Source: Roseibium sediminicola
GTDB lineage: Bacteria > Pseudomonadota > Alphaproteobacteria > Rhizobiales > Stappiaceae
Reading direction: 5' to 3'
DNA length: 57,500 nucleotides
NCBI RefSeq assembly: GCF_023156505.1
Contig: NZ_JALNMJ010000028.1
Span: forward strand, 1 to 57,500
Shown one piece after another: positions 53,614 to 57,500 of this stretch. Numbering within the stretch: position 1 is the first letter of the stretch; every line of letters begins with the position of its first letter. The notes under the pieces were generated by a model, which was not told where the DNA came from, searched no databases, and saw nothing but the letters and a program-made list of their open reading frames with translations. Position numbers and translations under genes: made by a program.

Positions 53614-54218
53614 TTTCCCTCTACCTTCAGGGCGACAGCTGGGCACACCGCCTGCGGGCGGGCTGGAAGCTGCTTGCCGTCGCCCTTGCCAGCCTGGTGC
53701 TGTTTCAGGTTGTCTCCGTCTGGGCCTATCTGGCGTCCCTGGCCGCCGTGATCCTGTGCTACGCCTCGCTCGGGCGCGAGGGCCTGGCACAGCTGAAACT
53801 CCTGCGCAGCCTGTCCTTTGTCCTTGTCCTTCTGCTGGCGCTGCACTGGCTCTCAGGGACCCTCAATGACGGTGTCGTTATTGTGCTGCGCCTGGTGGTG
53901 ATGATCCTCGCGGCCAATTTCGTGTCGATCACAACGCGCTTGGACGACATGCTCGAGGCGGTCCAGCCGCTGTTCCGTCCGCTAGGTGTCCTTGGCGTGT
54001 CGCCGCGCAAGCCCGCGCTCGGAGTGGCGCTGGTGCTGCGGTTCGCGCCGCATATGCTGCTGGTTTACGGCCTGTTGCGCGAGGCCTGGCAGGCGCGCAC
54101 CGGATCGCGGAATTCCTGGCGGTTGCTGGCGCCGTTTGCAATCCAGTCCCTGCGCATGTCCGACAATGTCGCCGAGGCTTTAAAAGCCCGCGGCGGTTCG
54201 GAAGGCCTGTCAAGATAA
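53610..54218 (+). CDS. bioN: biotin ECF transporter, transmembrane subunit BioN
   Basis: 202-residue EcfT-type membrane protein coupling BioM to BioY. Four to five helices are apparent (e.g. LAVALASLVLFQVVSVWAYL and LVVMILAANFVSITTRL). The coupling motif Ala-Arg-Gly occurs as EALKARGGSEG near the C-terminus, as in EcfT proteins. The start overlaps the bioM stop by four bases. Confidence 0.93.
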   Translation: MISLYLQGDSWAHRLRAGWKLLAVALASLVLFQVVSVWAYLASLAAVILCYASLGREGLAQLKLLRSLSFVLVLLLALHWLSGTLNDGVVIVLRLVVMILAANFVSITTRLDDMLEAVQPLFRPLGVLGVSPRKPALGVALVLRFAPHMLLVYGLLREAWQARTGSRNSWRLLAPFAIQSLRMSDNVAEALKARGGSEGLSR

Positions 54219-54235
54219 CCTAGGAGATAAGTCGA

Positions 54236-54370
54236 ATGGATCTGGCAATTGCCAAGAAATTGGGTTATCCCGCCAACAGACGACGCAGCGTCGCCCTAGA
54301 GTCTCTGGTAAACTCAACCGCAAGCGGCAGCGCTCAGACCATCGAGAAGAAGGTATATAAAAATGGCTGA
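54236..54370 (+). CDS. possible 44-residue leader ORF between bioN and bioY
   Basis: ATG at 54236 follows AGGAG with nine bases spacing, and the frame runs 44 codons to TGA 54368-54370, overlapping the bioY start by eight bases. The peptide begins MDLAIAKKLGYPANRRRS and ends EKKVYKNG, basic and without membrane segments. Several codons (CTA, GTA, AGA) are rare in neighbouring genes, so it may be a coincidence in the bioY leader. If real, it would couple to bioY translation. Confidence 0.35.
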   Translation: MDLAIAKKLGYPANRRRSVALESLVNSTASGSAQTIEKKVYKNG

Positions 54371-54917
54371 CCGATCACTTGTGCACATTGCTTTCTATGC
54401 GGCCCTGATCGCGGCATTGGGACTTGTCCCGCCCGTCTCGATTGCTTTTCTCGGCGGCGTTCCGATCACCGCCCAGACCCTCGGCGTCATGCTGGCCGGC
54501 GTCATGCTCGGCCCGGTGCGTGGCGCTCTGGCGGTTCTTCTTTTTCTGTTCCTGGTCGCGCTCGGCGCGCCGCTGCTGGCCGGTGGCCGTGGCGGCCTTG
54601 GCGTGTTCATGGGGCCTTCGGTCGGCTTCCTGGTCGGCTGGCCGGTCGGTGCCTTGGTCGCCGGCTGGGTCATGCAGTCCACCCGTGAAATGAATGTCCT
54701 GGTGTCGGCGGCCATTGCCGCGGCTGTCGGCGGCATTCTGGTGGTCTATGCTTTCGGTATCCCGGGTGTTGCCATCATGGCCGGCCTGTCCCTGCCCAAG
54801 GCCGCGCTGGGCAGCGCCATTTACATCCCCGGCGATCTGGTCAAGGTGGTGCTGACGGCGTTGATCGCGCAGACGGTTGCCCGCGGCTTGCCCGGCGCCG
54901 TCCTGTCCCGCTCCTGA
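54363..54917 (+). CDS. bioY: biotin transporter substrate-binding subunit BioY
   Basis: 184-residue membrane S-component that binds biotin. The family start MADRSLVHIAFYAALIAALG, then VPITAQTLGVMLAGVMLG, and IYIPGDLVKVVLTALIAQ near the C-terminus identify BioY with its six helices. It completes the bioMNY importer. Its own AGAAGG precedes the start. The downstream acyl-CoA synthetase gene begins 21 bp later. Confidence 0.95.
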   Translation: MADRSLVHIAFYAALIAALGLVPPVSIAFLGGVPITAQTLGVMLAGVMLGPVRGALAVLLFLFLVALGAPLLAGGRGGLGVFMGPSVGFLVGWPVGALVAGWVMQSTREMNVLVSAAIAAAVGGILVVYAFGIPGVAIMAGLSLPKAALGSAIYIPGDLVKVVLTALIAQTVARGLPGAVLSRS

Positions 54918-54938
54918 TCCCGAAGAGAAGGCCGGCCC

Positions 54939-56384
54939 ATGGCCTTTGTCGGCGACCGGCTTGACCGGTTTGCAAATGAAGCTCCCGACCGGGCCGCACT
55001 TAGCTGCGGCCCGATCCGTTTGTCCCGGCAGGATCTGGCCCGCGCTGTTGCCGTTCTTGAGGGGGCGCTTGGGTCGCACACCCGGCGGAGCGGCCGGGTG
55101 GTGCTGCGCCTGACGGATCCGGTTGCCCTGCTGCTCTGCTTTTTTGCCTGTGCCCGCACCGGCCGCATCGCTGTGGTGATGGACCCGGACTGGCCGGCGA
55201 CCTTGGCAGGGGCCGCCCTGGGGGAGATCGAACCGGAACTCGTTGTCGATGATGCGCGCTTCGAAGAGCTGGCAGCCGGCAACGTCCCGTCGTCGAACCG
55301 GCAGGCACCGGATACCGTGCCACCGGAAGAGAACGACCTTTTTTACGCGGGCTTCACCTCCGGTTCCAGCGGCATGCCAAAGGGTTATGTCCGCTCGCAC
55401 GGCTCCTGGCTGGAAAGTTTCAAGCTGTCCTCCGCCCTGTTCGGCATTGCGCCGGAGAGCCGCGTGGTCATCCCGGGACAGCTCACCCATTCGCTGCATC
55501 TTTACGGCGCGGTCTGCGCCCTGGCCGGCGGCCAGGAAGTCGCGTTGCTGCCGCGCTTCGATCCGCGCAGTGTCCTGGCGGCGCTGAGGGTGGCCGGCGG
55601 GGACGGCGCGGTGCTCTATGCGACACCGACCCAGCTTCATCTTCTGGCGGAGGTTTCAGGACGGTCGGGACCGCTGGGCGCCGTGCGCCAGGTCCTGGCC
55701 AGCGGCGCCAAGTGGCATGACGCCGACAGGGAGGCCCTGAAGACGGTTTTCCCGGAGGCGCGGCTGTTCGAATTCTATGGCGCCTCGGAAACCAGCTTCA
55801 TCACCATCGCAGGCCCGGACGACACTATCCCTGCTGGTTCCGTCGGCCGGGCGGCACCCGGCGTGTCGATTGCCATTGGCGACCCTCGCAATCCGGCGTC
55901 CGCCGGGCGGTCCGGCCCGGTCTGGGTCAAGAGCGGACTGCTCTTTTCCGGGTATCTGTGCGGCGGTTCGCAGGATACGCGCTGGCGGGACAGCTGGCTG
56001 ACGGTCGGCGATCACGGTTTTCTCGACAAAGACGGCTTTCTGTTTCTGACCGGCCGCGAAAACCGGATGGTCGTCACCTCCGGTCTCAATGTCTATCCGG
56101 AAGAGGTCGAGGCGGTGCTGTCGGCCCATCCCGCCGTGGCGCTGGCCGTCGTCGTCGGTTTGCCCGATCCGGTGCGCGGCGAGCGGCTGGAGGCCGTCGT
56201 GCAGCTGACGGGACCAGTTGACGAGACAGCGGACGCTCTCCTGCACCATTGCAGGGAGCGGCTTGCATCCGGCAAGATACCGCGCAGGCTGCATCTCCGG
56301 GACCACTTGCCGCTGACTTCGGGCGGAAAGCCGGATATTCAAAGGATCCTGACCGAGTTGAAAACGGGAGGAGCGGACCGGTGA
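54939..56384 (+). CDS. AMP-dependent acyl-CoA synthetase (YhfT-like)
   Basis: 481-residue member of the adenylate-forming family. The ATP loop is FTSGSSGMPKGY, the AMP-binding motif YGASETSF, then VGDHGFLDKDGFLFLTGREN and the hinge, and the C-terminal SGGKPD lysine of the catalytic loop. The linkage bioY-acyl-CoA ligase-thiolase recalls bacillary yhfU-yhfT-yhfS, a biotin-repressed operon (known). It may activate a precursor such as pimelate or a medium-chain acid for biotin-related metabolism (inference). The stop overlaps the next gene's GTG start. Confidence 0.9.
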   Translation: MAFVGDRLDRFANEAPDRAALSCGPIRLSRQDLARAVAVLEGALGSHTRRSGRVVLRLTDPVALLLCFFACARTGRIAVVMDPDWPATLAGAALGEIEPELVVDDARFEELAAGNVPSSNRQAPDTVPPEENDLFYAGFTSGSSGMPKGYVRSHGSWLESFKLSSALFGIAPESRVVIPGQLTHSLHLYGAVCALAGGQEVALLPRFDPRSVLAALRVAGGDGAVLYATPTQLHLLAEVSGRSGPLGAVRQVLASGAKWHDADREALKTVFPEARLFEFYGASETSFITIAGPDDTIPAGSVGRAAPGVSIAIGDPRNPASAGRSGPVWVKSGLLFSGYLCGGSQDTRWRDSWLTVGDHGFLDKDGFLFLTGRENRMVVTSGLNVYPEEVEAVLSAHPAVALAVVVGLPDPVRGERLEAVVQLTGPVDETADALLHHCRERLASGKIPRRLHLRDHLPLTSGGKPDIQRILTELKTGGADR

Positions 56385-57500
56385 GCGCAAAAAGGCGTGC
56401 CGCAATTGTCGCGGCGCGAAGGACCGCCGTCTGTCCGCGCGGCGGCGCTCTGTCATCGCTCCAGGCCGATGAGCTGGCCGCGCCGGTCCTGGCCCAGCTT
56501 TTGGCCGATGCCGGCGTCAAACCGGGCGAGGTCGATCATGTGCTGCTCGGCAACGCGCTTTATGGCGGCGGCAATCCCGCGCGGCTGGCCACGCTCCGGG
56601 CCGGTCTGCCTTCTTCTGTGCCGGCGCTGACCATCGACAGCCAATGCTGTTCCGGTCTCGACGCCATTTTGCTGGGCGCGCGCCTGATCGAATCCGGCGC
56701 TGCCGACTGTGTCATTGCCGGCGGCGCGGAAAGCTTCAGCCGGGCGCCGGTCCGGATGAAACGGCCCGTCTCGCCGAAGGATGATCCGGTGGCCTATAAC
56801 CGGCCGCCCTTTGCGCCGCCGCCCTTTACCGATCCCGATCTTGCCGAGGCGGCCGCACGCCTTGCCGCTGACAGGATGATCTTGCGCCGGGACCAGGCCG
56901 CCTTTGCCGTTGCCTCCCATGAAAAGGCAATGGCGGCGCGCCCCTTCCTGGCGGAGCGCCTGGTGCGCAACGGCGATTGTTGGCCGGACCAAGACGGTTT
57001 TACCCGCCGGCTCCCCCTGAAGACGGCGCTGCGCGCGCCATTGCTTCAGGGAGACGGCGACACCGGACTAAGCGCCGCGACCATTGCTTGCGAGGCGGAC
57101 GGGGCGGCACTGGTATTGTTGAGGCCGGCGGACATTTTGGGTGAGACATCCGCGCCCATCATCACCATTCGGGCGGGCGTTTCCCTCGGCGGCGATCCGG
57201 CTGACCCGGCACTGGTGCCGATCGCGGCGGCGCGAAAGGTGCTGAATCAGGCCGGTATCGCGGCGGCCGACCTTGCGGCCATCGAGGTGATGGAAGCCTA
57301 TGCGGTCCAGGCGATGGTCACGATGGCAGACCTCGGGCTCGATCCGGGCCGGATCAACAATCTGGGCGGGGCGCTTGCCAGGGGGCATCCGATTGGCGAA
57401 TCGGGCGCCATTCTGGCCGTCAACCTGTTCGAGCGCCTGATAGTCCAGGAAACCCCTGCGGAAGGGTCGGAAAGACATGGCCTGGCCCTGATCGCGGCAG
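56381..57500 (+). CDS. thiolase family protein (YhfS-like), truncated by window end
   Basis: 373 codons of an acetyl-CoA acetyltransferase-type thiolase; the 3' end lies outside the window. GTG start at 56381, preceded by GGGAGGAG, overlapping the acyl-CoA synthetase stop. The nucleophilic Cys is C89 in DSQCCSGLDAI, and GGALARGHPIGESGA carries the catalytic His. The final Cys motif would lie just past the edge. Position in the operon parallels yhfS after yhfT in Bacillus. It probably performs thiolytic cleavage or condensation on the synthetase's product. Confidence 0.92.
   Translation, partial: MSAKRRAAIVAARRTAVCPRGGALSSLQADELAAPVLAQLLADAGVKPGEVDHVLLGNALYGGGNPARLATLRAGLPSSVPALTIDSQCCSGLDAILLGARLIESGAADCVIAGGAESFSRAPVRMKRPVSPKDDPVAYNRPPFAPPPFTDPDLAEAAARLAADRMILRRDQAAFAVASHEKAMAARPFLAERLVRNGDCWPDQDGFTRRLPLKTALRAPLLQGDGDTGLSAATIACEADGAALVLLRPADILGETSAPIITIRAGVSLGGDPADPALVPIAAARKVLNQAGIAAADLAAIEVMEAYAVQAMVTMADLGLDPGRINNLGGALARGHPIGESGAILAVNLFERLIVQETPAEGSERHGLALIAA

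Noticed and set aside
54375..55640. 421-codon minus-strand frame over bioY and the acyl-CoA synthetase
   Set aside because: Crosses two real genes on the other strand, is low-complexity and has no motif.

Overview
The window is GC-rich, densely packed alphaproteobacterial chromosome. Gene content (DctP/Q/M TRAP systems, bioMNY, a CyaC-like cyclase, a BKACE/aminotransferase pair) and short palindromic intergenic repeats suggest a marine Hyphomicrobiales/Stappiaceae-type bacterium such as Roseibium/Labrenzia. That placement is inference from gene content, not from a marker gene. No rRNA, tRNA, CRISPR array or complete insertion sequence was found.

Layout. 0.4-5.1 kb: glutathione synthetase (gshB), then hppD divergent from an Lrp/AsnC regulator, a small secreted protein and a DUF533/TerB-like protein. 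5.2-11.3 kb: a minus-strand TRAP binding protein, 2Fe-2S ferredoxin and cytochrome P450, divergent from a LysR regulator; then two divergent citrate-synthase-family genes, one fused to a MerR-type helix-turn-helix. The two control regions share an identical 10-mer. 11.5-16.4 kb: rsgA, an AEC transporter, a PEP-mutase/isocitrate-lyase-like enzyme, a flavin-linked oxidase-like protein, a DUF1203 protein and a GNAT acetyltransferase. 16.6-19.3 kb: modABC molybdate importer. 19.3-27.7 kb: a dicarboxylate module in which a DctB/DctD two-component system is followed by an ECF41 sigma factor with its carboxymuconolactone-decarboxylase partner, then dctPQM. The dctP promoter region has a perfect sigma-54 core and an upstream 22-bp palindrome. 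28-32 kb: an SCP2 protein, an IlvD/Edd sugar-acid dehydratase and a strongly degenerate P-type-ATPase-like membrane protein. 32.7-39.3 kb: a dipeptide-type ABC importer with an ArgE-like peptidase. 39.4-43.4 kb: a diheme/2Fe-2S/adenylate cyclase fusion, a coiled-coil protein of unknown function, a YffB/Spx-type protein and an M15-type peptidase lipoprotein. 43.6-47.6 kb: a class III aminotransferase and BKACE enzyme, a LysR and a TetR regulator. 47.7-52.7 kb: a membrane methyltransferase-like protein, two tandem family-3 binding proteins, paired CTAG-bounded hairpins, and a LysE exporter divergent from a MocR regulator. 52.8 kb to the end: bioM-bioN-(44-codon ORF)-bioY-acyl-CoA synthetase-thiolase; the thiolase runs off the window.

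How it fits together. Several blocks pair a regulator with a visible operator-like repeat in the divergent gap (hppD/lrp, P450/LysR, citrate synthase pair, TetR/membrane protein, LysE/MocR). The best-supported regulatory circuits are DctBD with sigma-54 on dctPQM, and ECF41 acting on its own operon. The most unusual protein is the P-type-ATPase-like pseudo-pump at 30.5-32.0 kb. At least five mosaic copies of a palindromic intergenic repeat family, with CGTCAT- or GTGTCA-type ends, sit between operons.
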